DNA from: Solobacterium sp.
GTDB taxonomy: Bacteria > Bacillota_I > Bacilli_A > Erysipelotrichales > Erysipelotrichaceae
Assembly: GCA_017514645.1 (NCBI GenBank)
Contig: JAFWJP010000160.1
Location: 1-5,052 of the forward strand
Direction: 5' to 3'
DNA length: 5,052 bases
Positions 1 through 5,052 of the stretch are shown here, in pieces. Every line of letters begins with the position of its first letter. Positions within the stretch are counted from its first letter, which is position 1. The translations under genes were made by a program, and so were the position numbers. The notes under the pieces are model-generated. The model had not been told where the DNA came from. It did no database searches and was given only the letters and a program-made list of their open reading frames with translations.

Positions 1-162
1 ACGGATCTTGTGTCGGCTTCGACCGGTGAAATGAAAAAGCGCTATGGTTTTGTCTACGTTGACCGGGACAATGACGGTAACGGTGACCTGCACCGGGAGC
101 GCAAGGATTCCTTCTACTGGTTCAAAAAGGTCTGTGAAACCAACGGCGAAGATCTCAGCTGA
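1..162 (+). CDS. 6-phospho-beta-glucosidase (glycoside hydrolase family 1), C-terminal fragment
   Basis: This is the last 53 codons of a gene that begins before the window, read in frame 1 and ending at TGA 160-162. The family hydrolyses phosphorylated beta-glucosides such as cellobiose-6-P or salicin-6-P in the cytoplasm after PTS uptake. The fragment carries the hallmark GH1 C-terminus: a DLVSAST segment, then KKRYGFVYVDRD, then SFYWFKKV and a terminal NGEDL. In the phospho-specific members, the loop holding a serine, a lysine and a tyrosine (here S5, K13 and Y15 of the fragment) binds the sugar 6-phosphate, and all three are present. This favours a 6-phospho-beta-glucosidase of the BglA type over a plain beta-glucosidase. 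The catalytic glutamates lie upstream, outside the window, so activity cannot be judged. A strong terminator follows directly, so this is the last gene of its transcription unit. A PTS permease upstream would be expected but is not visible. Confidence 0.9.
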   Translation, partial: TDLVSASTGEMKKRYGFVYVDRDNDGNGDLHRERKDSFYWFKKVCETNGEDLS

Positions 163-175
163 TCGTTCGCTGCTT

Positions 176-215
176 AGGAGTGTTCCGGAATCCGGAACAT
201 TCTTTTCTTTTTCTT
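176..215 (+). terminator. Intrinsic terminator of the GH1 gene
   Basis: The core TGTTCCGG (181-188), loop AAT, CCGGAACA (192-199) is a perfect 8-bp stem. Pairing AGGAG (176-180) with TTCTT (200-204), allowing G-U pairs, extends it to 13 bp. A T-rich run with a few C interruptions follows to about 215. It starts 13 bases after the GH1 stop codon and ends just before the azlC promoter, so it insulates the two transcription units. Confidence 0.88.
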
Positions 216-242
216 CTCAACGCGGCGGTACAAGCATATAAT
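214..242 (+). promoter_or_regulatory. Predicted sigma-A-type promoter of the azlCD-MFS-patatin operon
   Basis: A perfect TATAAT -10 hexamer lies at 237-242. A 17-base spacer precedes it, and TTCTCA (214-219) matches the TTGACA -35 consensus at four of six positions. Transcription would begin near 249, giving a leader of only about 16 bases before the azlC start. There is therefore no room for a T-box, riboswitch or attenuator. Control, if any, would have to act at the promoter. The -35 element abuts the T-rich tail of the preceding terminator. The call comes from consensus matching by eye only. Confidence 0.6.
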
Positions 243-264
243 GACAGAATAGCAGGAGTATACT

Positions 265-960
265 ATGGCTGAAAGATTGCAGGACCGCAGCGTTCCCGCT
301 GCACTGAAAGCCACAATACCGGTTCTTTCCGGCTACCTCGTGCTGGGCATCGGCTTCGGTCTGCTGTGTCAGAGCAGCGGCTTCCCCTGGTGGACCGGTG
401 TCCTCATGAGCCTGATCATCTACGGTGGTTCCATGCAGTTTGTACTGGTCGGACTGCTTACTTCCGGCGCATCTCTGATCACTGCCGCACTGACAACACT
501 GATGGTGCAGGCAAGACACCTGTTCTACGGTATTTCCATGATCGACCGCTACCGGGAGATCGGAGCCGTCAAGCCCTATGTGATCTTTACCCTCACAGAT
601 GAAACCTACGCCCTTGTCTGTACAGATGAAATGCCTGAACAATGTGATGCGAACCGGTACCGTTTCTTTGTTTCCCTGTTTGATCATATCTGGTGGGTCG
701 GCGGTACCTTGATCGGTGTCCTTCTCGGACAGATCATCCCGTTCAGCACAGAGGGAATTGAGTTCTCCATGACAGCTTTGTTTGTTACGGTCTTTGTCGA
801 GCAGTGGCTCAGCACCGGCGATCATATTCCGGCTTTGACCGGTGTTGCGGCTTCCCTGGTTTCCCTGGCTGTTTTCGGTCCTTCCCGCTTTCTGATTCCG
901 GCAATGATCCTGATCACGCTCCTTCTGAGCCTTCTGCGCAGACGGGAGGTACAGTCATGA
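265..960 (+). CDS. azlC: AzlC family branched-chain amino acid export permease, large subunit
   Basis: This 231-residue integral membrane protein is the large subunit of the two-component AzlCD (BrnFE / YgaZH) exporter, which moves branched-chain amino acids and some analogues out of the cell. Family features visible are the GYLVLGIGFGLL segment in the first membrane helix (about residues 20-36), YGGSMQF near residue 55, ARHLFYGIS near residue 83 and FTLTDETYAL near residue 110. Several further hydrophobic segments follow, and the basic tail LLRRREVQS suits a cytoplasmic C-terminus. The length is normal for the family. The ATG at 265 is preceded by AGGAG (254-258) at 6-base spacing. It is the first gene after the predicted promoter, and its stop overlaps the azlD start by 4 bases, the usual arrangement for this pair. 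The exact substrate range cannot be read from the sequence. Confidence 0.93.
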   Translation: MAERLQDRSVPAALKATIPVLSGYLVLGIGFGLLCQSSGFPWWTGVLMSLIIYGGSMQFVLVGLLTSGASLITAALTTLMVQARHLFYGISMIDRYREIGAVKPYVIFTLTDETYALVCTDEMPEQCDANRYRFFVSLFDHIWWVGGTLIGVLLGQIIPFSTEGIEFSMTALFVTVFVEQWLSTGDHIPALTGVAASLVSLAVFGPSRFLIPAMILITLLLSLLRRREVQS

Positions 961-1283
961 ATACGCAATGGTATTTTCTGCAGATGATCCTTGTATCAGC
1001 TGCTGTAACTGCTATGATCCGTTTCCTGCCGTTTCTTGCCCTGCGGGGAAGAGAAACTCCGCCGTTTATTGAATACCTCGGAACAGTCCTGCCGTTTGCC
1101 ATCATGGGCATGCTGGTCGTATACTGCCTCCGGGAAACACCCATTCTGGTATCTCCGCACGGGATTCCGGAGCTCTGTGCTGTCCTGGTGACGGCCGTTC
1201 TGCATATCAAAAAACGCAGTACACTGCTGAGCATCCTCGGCGGTACGCTGTGCTATATGTTTCTGATACAGCTGATCTTCTGA
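957..1283 (+). CDS. azlD: AzlD family branched-chain amino acid export permease, small subunit
   Basis: This 108-residue hydrophobic protein is the obligate small partner of AzlC in branched-chain amino acid export. Typical AzlD features are the early RFLPFLALRGRE motif (about residues 22-33), the central LPFAIMGMLVVYCLRE stretch (about 45-60) and a C-terminal pair of hydrophobic segments around ELCAVLVTAVLHIKK and LLSILGGTLCYMFL. The start is the ATG at 957 within the overlapping ATGA at the end of azlC. GGGAGG at 944-949 supplies a ribosome site 7 bases upstream. A longer reading frame starting at 804 exists but lies inside azlC, and its extra N-terminal part does not resemble AzlD. The overlap suggests translational coupling and equal production of both subunits. 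Confidence 0.93.
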   Translation: MNTQWYFLQMILVSAAVTAMIRFLPFLALRGRETPPFIEYLGTVLPFAIMGMLVVYCLRETPILVSPHGIPELCAVLVTAVLHIKKRSTLLSILGGTLCYMFLIQLIF

Positions 1284-1289
1284 AAGGAG
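1283..1289 (+). promoter_or_regulatory. Ribosome binding site fixing the MFS gene start
   Basis: AAAGGAG lies 5 bases before the ATG at 1295 and begins on the last base of the azlD stop codon. The open frame extends back to an ATG at 1250 inside azlD, but that codon has no comparable site. It would also add a 15-residue polar extension ahead of the first membrane helix. The start at 1295 is therefore preferred. Confidence 0.85.
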
Positions 1290-1294
1290 CTTCC

Positions 1295-2440
1295 ATGCCG
1301 CATCGTTCCACACTCATCTATTCCTGTATCCAGGCGTTCTTCTGGATGGCCTGGGCTGCACTGCTGGGATTTTCAAGCACCTATCTTCTTTCATCCGGGC
1401 TGACCAGTTTTGATACAGGACTGCTGATGGGGTTCTGTTCTCTTCTGTCAGCTGTATTTCAGCCTGTTCTTGCCGGTTTCATCGACCGGAAGGGATTCTT
1501 TCTCCTGAAACCGGTCATCATTCTGCTGTCCGCACTCAGCGCTGTTCTCTGCGGAATCCTGCCGTTTCTTGCGCTTTCCCCGCTTGTAACGGGAATCCTG
1601 TTCAGCACCGCCGCCGGACTGCTGCAGCTGTCCTCTCCGCTGCTCAATACCCTGGCTTCCACTGTGGAAGGAACGGATTTCGGAATCGCCCGGGGAATCG
1701 GCAGCCTCGGCTATGCCATCATCTTCTATATCATCGGCTGGCTTTGCGACATATGGAGCCATCAGACCGTTGTACTGGCCGCCGCGATCTCGTTCACCGG
1801 TGTTATTCTGACAACTGCAGCTTTCCGAAGCAGTCATTCTGCGGAAACCGGAAATCAGCCGTCTTCACAAGGCTCCTTTCCTGCCCGCTACCGGTCCTTC
1901 ATGATCACGCTTGCCGGTGTCCTGCTGCTGTATATCAGCCATGTGTACCTCGGAAACTACGGTTATCAGATCGTTCTTTCCAAAAGCGGTAACAGTGTCA
2001 ATTTCGGAACCGGAGGCACGCTTGCGGCGATTGCGGAACTGCCGGTCATGTTCCTGTTCGGTTCTCTTCTGAAGAAAAAACCAGCGTCTTTCTGGGTGCG
2101 GATCACCGGCTTCTCTTTCTTCCTGAAGGCAGCAGTGATATTCCTTTCGGTACGGATCACCGGCTACTATGCAGCCATGGCCTTTCAGCTCACAGGTTGG
2201 GGCATGATCCAGGTCGCATCTGTATACTATGTCAATGAAGTCATTCCCGCTGAGGACGCAGCCAAGGGACAGTCCATGTTCACTTCTGCCCTTGCCCTGG
2301 CTACCGTTTTCGGTTCCTTTACCGGCGGATGGCTGATCGATACCTTTTCTGTCCGTGTACTGGTCATGACAGCGGTCTGCTTCGCAGCAGCCGGTGCACT
2401 GATCGTATTCTTCTCAATGAAAGGAAGGACATCCGCATGA
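1295..2440 (+). CDS. Major facilitator superfamily transporter (LacY/nucleoside-symporter-like)
   Basis: This 381-residue polytopic membrane protein appears to have about 12 hydrophobic helices in two halves, split by a polar loop at about residues 178-200. The loop between helices 2 and 3 carries GFIDRKGFFLLK (residues 61-72), a variant of the MFS signature GxxxDRxG. Residues 130-140, GIARGIGSLGY, match the helix-4/5 region of the LacY-like subgroup, which has an R.xGS.G pattern. That subgroup includes oligosaccharide and nucleoside proton symporters and several drug or metabolite exporters. Length is normal and the frame is intact. The substrate cannot be assigned: the neighbouring azlCD pair hints at metabolite efflux, but that is only contextual. 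The gene follows azlD by 11 bases and overlaps the patatin gene by 4, so it is surely co-transcribed with both. Confidence 0.87.
   Translation: MPHRSTLIYSCIQAFFWMAWAALLGFSSTYLLSSGLTSFDTGLLMGFCSLLSAVFQPVLAGFIDRKGFFLLKPVIILLSALSAVLCGILPFLALSPLVTGILFSTAAGLLQLSSPLLNTLASTVEGTDFGIARGIGSLGYAIIFYIIGWLCDIWSHQTVVLAAAISFTGVILTTAAFRSSHSAETGNQPSSQGSFPARYRSFMITLAGVLLLYISHVYLGNYGYQIVLSKSGNSVNFGTGGTLAAIAELPVMFLFGSLLKKKPASFWVRITGFSFFLKAAVIFLSVRITGYYAAMAFQLTGWGMIQVASVYYVNEVIPAEDAAKGQSMFTSALALATVFGSFTGGWLIDTFSVRVLVMTAVCFAAAGALIVFFSMKGRTSA
2420..2428 (+). promoter_or_regulatory. Ribosome binding site fixing the patatin gene start
   Basis: AAAGGAAGG lies 8 bases before the ATG at 2437, inside the 3' end of the MFS gene. 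It selects this ATG, which begins MKHALIMEGG, over the in-frame upstream codon at 2329. The upstream choice would add 36 cysteine- and arginine-rich residues that do not belong to the family. Confidence 0.82.
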
Positions 2441-3285
2441 AACACGCTCTGATCATGGAAGGTGGCGCTATGCGGGGACTCTTTACCTGCGGTGTCATGG
2501 ATGTACTGATGGAAGAAGGCATTGTATTCGAAGGCGGTGCCGGCATCTCGGCAGGTGCTGTATTCGGTGTCAACTACAAATCACGCCAGGCCGGCAGACC
2601 TCTGCGCTATAACCTCGCATTCTGCAAAGATCCCCGCTACGGTACGGTGCGTTCCGTACTGAAGACCGGAGACCTGTTTGATGCGGACTTCTGTTACCGG
2701 GCCATTCCGGATGAACTGGATATTTTCGACCGGAACGCTTTCAAGGAAAACCCGATGGAATTCTATATCGGAGCAACCGATGTTGAAACAGGAAAGGCTG
2801 TCTACCATCTCTGTACGGACGGAGGATCAACCGACACCGACTGGATGAGAGCCTCCGCGTCCATGCCGCTGGTTTCCCGGCCGGTGGAAATCGAAGGACA
2901 CTGCTATCTCGACGGCGGTATCGCTGATTCGGTTCCTTACCGGTTCATGGAGTCCAGAGGATACGAAAAGAATGTCATCATCCTGACACAGCCGGCAGAC
3001 TACCGGAAAAAGATCAGCACAGCCATGCCCTTGCTTCGGCTGTTCATGAAGCAGTATCCTGCCATCATTGATGCCATGGCTGTCCGCCATACTGTCTACA
3101 ATCATCAGATTGAAGAGATCCGGAAACGTGAATCAGAAGGACGCGCCTTCGTGATCTGCCCGCCCGCTCCCCTGCCCGTCAGCCAGCTGACCCATGATCC
3201 TGCAAAACTGCAGGAAACCTACAACATCGGCAGAGAAGAAATGCAGAAACACATCAGCAGCCTGAAAGAGTTCCTCAATAACTGA
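2437..3285 (+). CDS. Patatin-like phospholipase family protein (YjjU/RssA-like)
   Basis: This 282-residue soluble protein is a predicted serine acyl hydrolase acting on phospholipids or related esters with a Ser-Asp dyad. All patatin elements are present: the glycine-rich oxyanion-hole motif EGGAMRG (residues 8-14), the nucleophile elbow GISAGA with Ser38, the ASASMP segment (139-144) and the catalytic DGG with Asp159 in YLDGGIADSVPY. The C-terminal third (about 185-282) is charged and probably helical, like the extension of bacterial YjjU-type proteins. I see no signal peptide or membrane segment, so it is likely cytoplasmic or peripheral on the inner membrane face. Its ATG overlaps the MFS stop as ATGA, so its translation is probably coupled to that of the transporter. 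Physiological substrate is unknown. In this family the fold is secure but the biological role seldom is. Confidence 0.92.
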   Translation: MKHALIMEGGAMRGLFTCGVMDVLMEEGIVFEGGAGISAGAVFGVNYKSRQAGRPLRYNLAFCKDPRYGTVRSVLKTGDLFDADFCYRAIPDELDIFDRNAFKENPMEFYIGATDVETGKAVYHLCTDGGSTDTDWMRASASMPLVSRPVEIEGHCYLDGGIADSVPYRFMESRGYEKNVIILTQPADYRKKISTAMPLLRLFMKQYPAIIDAMAVRHTVYNHQIEEIRKRESEGRAFVICPPAPLPVSQLTHDPAKLQETYNIGREEMQKHISSLKEFLNN

Positions 3286-3309
3286 TCTCATTAGTAAACC
3301 ATCTGTCGG

Positions 3310-3338
3310 TTGTTTTCAGTACTCTGTCAGAGTATCAT
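3310..3338 (+). promoter_or_regulatory. Candidate promoter of the XRE-DHp-REC regulator gene
   Basis: TATCAT at 3333-3338 matches the -10 consensus at five of six bases. Seventeen bases upstream, TTGTTT (3310-3315) keeps only the TTG of the -35 consensus. A start near 3345 would leave about 16 bases of leader. The weak -35 would suit a promoter that is activated, or one that adds to readthrough from the operon upstream. The assignment comes from consensus matching and is tentative. Confidence 0.42.
3320..3334. repeat. Perfect inverted repeat in the regulator's promoter, possible operator
   Basis: TACTCT (3320-3325), spacer GTC, AGAGTA (3329-3334) is a perfect 6-bp dyad. It lies in the promoter spacer and runs into the candidate -10 hexamer. 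That is a typical site for an autoregulating XRE-family protein, and the next gene encodes such a domain. As RNA it would be only a 6-bp hairpin with a three-base loop and no T-run after it, so it is a poor terminator. Whether it binds anything is inference. Confidence 0.45.
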
Positions 3339-3346
3339 CTTGGCAA

Positions 3347-3355
3347 AGAAGGTGA
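3347..3355 (+). promoter_or_regulatory. Ribosome binding site fixing the regulator start
   Basis: AGAAGGTGA pairs well with the 16S rRNA 3' end through its AGGTGA part and sits 5 bases before the ATG at 3361. The frame stays open back to a TTG at 3310, but that codon has no clear ribosome site and would fall in the candidate -35 element. ATG 3361 also begins right at the helix-turn-helix domain (MSFGSLIRSL), as usual in this family. Confidence 0.8.
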
Positions 3356-3360
3356 TACAG

Positions 3361-4245
3361 ATGTCTTTTGGATCCTTGATACGTTCTCTCAGAAAACAGA
3401 ACAACCTGACACAGGCCGAACCGGCCGATCGTCTCGGTATTACCGACAAGGCTGTTTCCAAATGGGAACGTGATCTTTCCTATCCCGATATTGCGCTCTT
3501 TCCGCAGCTTGCGGACATCCTCGGTGTCTCAGTCAATGATCTTCTGCTTCTGGATAACGGAGACGGTACACAATCGCGGCTTTCCCAGATCTTCCGGCTG
3601 TCACATGATATCCGTACACCTCTGCATTTTATTCTCGGGTGCACCGATCTGGCCATGAAATACAGGAATGACCCTGAAGCACTGAATCATTACCTTGAGT
3701 GTATCCGTATCTCCGGAAACTATCTTCTGGATGCGGTCAACTATCTCATGCGTATCGCTTCGGACAACAACCGCAACAATACGGGCAAACCGCTGATCCA
3801 TATTGATGAAGCCTGGGAATCCCTTTCCAGCAGATCCGATCAGCAGACACCCAGGAAATACGATTTCCGCGGCAGGAAGATTCTCGTAGTTGATGACATG
3901 GAACTGAACCGGGAAATTGCTGCAGAGATTCTGAAACCGACCGGTGCATTCATTGAATATGCAGAAAACGGAAAACAGGCAGTGGAAAAGTTCAGAAACA
4001 CAGCCTGTGATCTGATCCTCATGGATCTGCAGATGCCGCAGATGAGCGGTTCGGAAGCCGCAGCTGCCATCCGTGCTCTCAATGACCCGGTACTTGCCTC
4101 CGTACCGATCATCGCGATGAGTGCGAATATATACGAAGCTGACCGTAAAGCTGCAGAAGACGCCGGCATGAACGGTTTTATCGAAAAACCTGTTGATGTC
4201 GGAAAACTGTATGATACTTTATGGCAATACCTCGGGACAGGATAA
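3361..4245 (+). CDS. XRE helix-turn-helix / histidine-kinase phosphoacceptor / receiver domain fusion regulator
   Basis: This 294-residue soluble protein has three parts. Residues 1-64 form a Cro/C1 (XRE) DNA-binding domain with the signature LGITDKAVSKWERDLSYPDI and a closing LADILGVSVNDLL. Residues 72-133 form a histidine-kinase DHp hairpin whose H-box SHDIRTPLHFILG places the phosphoacceptor at His82, followed by a second helix ending NYLLDAVNYLMRIA. After a linker, residues 171-293 form a receiver domain with the acidic pair Asp178-Asp179, phospho-acceptor Asp222 (LMDLQMP), switch Ser254 (MSAN) and Lys276 (EKP). There is no ATP-binding catalytic domain (no N, G1 or G2 box) between the DHp and the receiver. 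The protein therefore cannot autophosphorylate as drawn and would need a partner kinase. There is no membrane segment. Pro21, in TQAEPADRLG, replaces the leucine normal in helix 2. Its target genes are unknown; the upstream operon and its own promoter are candidates. Confidence 0.85.
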   Translation: MSFGSLIRSLRKQNNLTQAEPADRLGITDKAVSKWERDLSYPDIALFPQLADILGVSVNDLLLLDNGDGTQSRLSQIFRLSHDIRTPLHFILGCTDLAMKYRNDPEALNHYLECIRISGNYLLDAVNYLMRIASDNNRNNTGKPLIHIDEAWESLSSRSDQQTPRKYDFRGRKILVVDDMELNREIAAEILKPTGAFIEYAENGKQAVEKFRNTACDLILMDLQMPQMSGSEAAAAIRALNDPVLASVPIIAMSANIYEADRKAAEDAGMNGFIEKPVDVGKLYDTLWQYLGTG

Positions 4246-4249
4246 AAGG

Positions 4250-4279
4250 AAAACGGAACTTCTATGAAGTTCCGTTTTT
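4250..4279. terminator. Bidirectional intrinsic terminator between convergent genes
   Basis: A perfect 13-bp stem, AAAACGGAACTTC (4250-4262) with GAAGTTCCGTTTT (4266-4278), closes on the loop TAT. On the plus strand the stem ends in five Ts (4275-4279). On the minus strand the complement gives TTTT-CC-TTTT beyond the stem. It lies 5 bases after the regulator stop and 9 bases from the pckA stop, so one element can end both transcripts. Confidence 0.92.
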
Positions 4280-4287
4280 ATGATCTG

Positions 4288-5052
4288 TTACTCTTCGTCG
4301 AGATGAGGTCCGGCCGCAACCAGTGCTTTGCCTGCAGCGTTGGTCTCGTACTTGTGGAAGTTCTTGATGAATCTTCCGGCAAGATCCTTGGCCTTGGCTT
4401 CCCACTCTGCCGCATCACCATAGGTATCGCGCGGATCCAGGATTCCGGAATCCACACCCGGCAGTTCTGTCGGTACTTCGAAGTTGAAGTAAGGAATCGT
4501 CTTTGTCGGTGCCTTGTTGACATCACCGTTCAGGATCGCATCAATGATACCGCGGGTATCCTTGATGGAGATACGCTTGCCCGTACCGTTCCAGCCTGTA
4601 TTGACCAGATACGCCTTGGCACCGCTCATCTTCATCCTCTTGACGAGTTCTTCACCATACTTCGTCGGGTGCAGCTCCAGGAACGCCTGTCCGAAGCACG
4701 CGCTGAATGTCGGTGTCGGTTCCGTAATACCGCGCTCTGTACCGGCCAGCTTTGCTGTGAAACCGGACAGGAAGTAGTACTGTGTCTGCTCCGGTGTCAG
4801 AATCGATACCGGCGGCAGTACACCGAAGGCATCGGCAGACAGGAAGATTACATTCTGTGCTGCAGGTCCGGAAGAAGTCGGACGAACCTTCTGGACGATA
4901 TTCTCGATATGATCGATCGGATAGGATACACGGGTATTCTCCGTTACGCTCTTGTCTGCGAAGTCGATCCTGCCGTTCTCATCGACGGTAACGTTCTCCA
5001 GCAGTGCATCTCTTCTGATGGCGTTGTAGATATCCGGTTCGGATTCCTTGTC
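4288..5052 (-). CDS. pckA: Phosphoenolpyruvate carboxykinase (ATP), C-terminal part
   Basis: This is the last 254 codons, entering at the right edge and ending at the TAA complementary to 4288-4290. The enzyme interconverts oxaloacetate plus ATP with phosphoenolpyruvate, CO2 and ADP in the cytoplasm. It serves gluconeogenesis, or PEP carboxylation in fermentative anaerobes. Residues that match the Escherichia coli enzyme include the arginine of TENTRVSYP (fragment residue 41, equivalent to Arg333), the [18 protein letters not shown] segment (104-121) and [17 protein letters not shown] (151-167). The last holds the equivalents of Arg449 and Thr455 near the nucleotide. The ending [11 protein letters not shown] is a normal family C-terminus. 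The kinase P-loop and the metal ligands lie outside the window. The fragment is about half of the usual 530-540 residues and shows no frameshift. The family is the ATP-dependent, not the GTP-dependent, type. Confidence 0.97.
   Translation of the reverse strand, partial: DKESEPDIYNAIRRDALLENVTVDENGRIDFADKSVTENTRVSYPIDHIENIVQKVRPTSSGPAAQNVIFLSADAFGVLPPVSILTPEQTQYYFLSGFTAKLAGTERGITEPTPTFSACFGQAFLELHPTKYGEELVKRMKMSGAKAYLVNTGWNGTGKRISIKDTRGIIDAILNGDVNKAPTKTIPYFNFEVPTELPGVDSGILDPRDTYGDAAEWEAKAKDLAGRFIKNFHKYETNAAGKALVAAGPHLDEE

Noticed and set aside
181..199. 19-base perfect palindrome TGTTCCGGA-A-TCCGGAACA as a protein binding site
   Set aside because: Its position just after a stop codon and before a T-rich run is explained by an intrinsic terminator. 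There is no need for an operator.
44..241. 65-residue plus-strand frame overlapping the GH1 end
   Set aside because: It is out of frame with the GH1 C-terminus, is low-complexity (T, S and R rich), and runs through the intrinsic terminator and the promoter.
217..825. 202-residue open frame on the minus strand opposite azlC
   Set aside because: It is antisense to a clear AzlC gene. Its composition is rich in Q, H, C and D with no recognisable domain, it has no ribosome site of note, and it runs through the promoter and terminator region.
1448..1837. 129-residue minus-strand frame inside the MFS gene
   Set aside because: It is a hydrophilic Q-, G- and E-rich shadow of hydrophobic codons on the other strand. 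The MFS frame explains the sequence fully.
3297..3316. AACC...GGTT plus GTTTT as a terminator of the patatin gene
   Set aside because: The stem has only 4 bp, with a 7-base loop and four Ts. It is too weak to call with confidence.
3310..3360. N-terminal extension of the regulator from the TTG at 3310
   Set aside because: It has no clear ribosome site and overlaps the candidate promoter. The ATG at 3361 has a good ribosome site and starts right at the domain.
3840..4169. 109-residue minus-strand frame opposite the receiver domain
   Set aside because: It is the alanine- and serine-rich complement of a clear receiver domain, with no independent start signal.
4514..4777. 87-residue plus-strand frame opposite pckA
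   Set aside because: The minus strand reads as highly conserved PEP carboxykinase throughout. The plus frame has no family resemblance.

Overview
The window looks like a chromosomal segment of a low-to-middle GC Bacillota bacterium, plausibly a gut Erysipelotrichia or a related fermentative Firmicute. This rests on strong AGGAG-type ribosome binding sites, tightly packed operons, a GH1 phospho-beta-glucosidase tail, an ATP-dependent PEP carboxykinase and an XRE regulator of Firmicute style. The taxonomic placement is an inference from protein flavour, not from a marker gene. Coding density is very high and no gap exceeds about 100 bases. I see no rRNA, tRNA, CRISPR array, insertion sequence or prophage signal.

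Layout. Bases 1-162 hold the last 53 codons of a GH1 6-phospho-beta-glucosidase, closed by a strong intrinsic terminator (176-215). A consensus-like promoter (214-242) then starts a compact four-gene operon: azlC (265-960), azlD (957-1283), an MFS transporter (1295-2440) and a patatin-like phospholipase (2437-3285). The junctions are a 4-base ATGA overlap, an 11-base gap and another 4-base ATGA overlap, so translation is probably coupled. AzlC and AzlD together form a branched-chain amino acid exporter. The MFS protein has an unknown small substrate. The patatin is a soluble lipid acyl hydrolase.

Bases 3286-3360 form a short intergenic region without a convincing terminator. It contains a possible promoter and a perfect 6+3+6 dyad (3320-3334) that overlaps the -10 element. 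It precedes the most unusual gene, a 294-residue soluble regulator (3361-4245). That protein carries an XRE-type helix-turn-helix, then a histidine-kinase dimerisation/phosphoacceptor hairpin with an intact H-box, then a complete receiver domain. No ATP-binding catalytic domain is present. It also has a proline inside helix 2 of the helix-turn-helix, where the family normally has leucine.

A perfect 13-bp hairpin with T-runs on both sides (4250-4279) separates this regulator from a convergent gene on the minus strand. That gene is the C-terminal half of pckA (4288 to the window edge), encoding ATP-dependent phosphoenolpyruvate carboxykinase.

The transport operon and the regulator may be functionally linked because they are adjacent, on the same strand and lack a clear terminator between them. 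Nothing in the sequence proves this. The XRE-DHp-REC protein is the best candidate here for an undescribed signalling arrangement.
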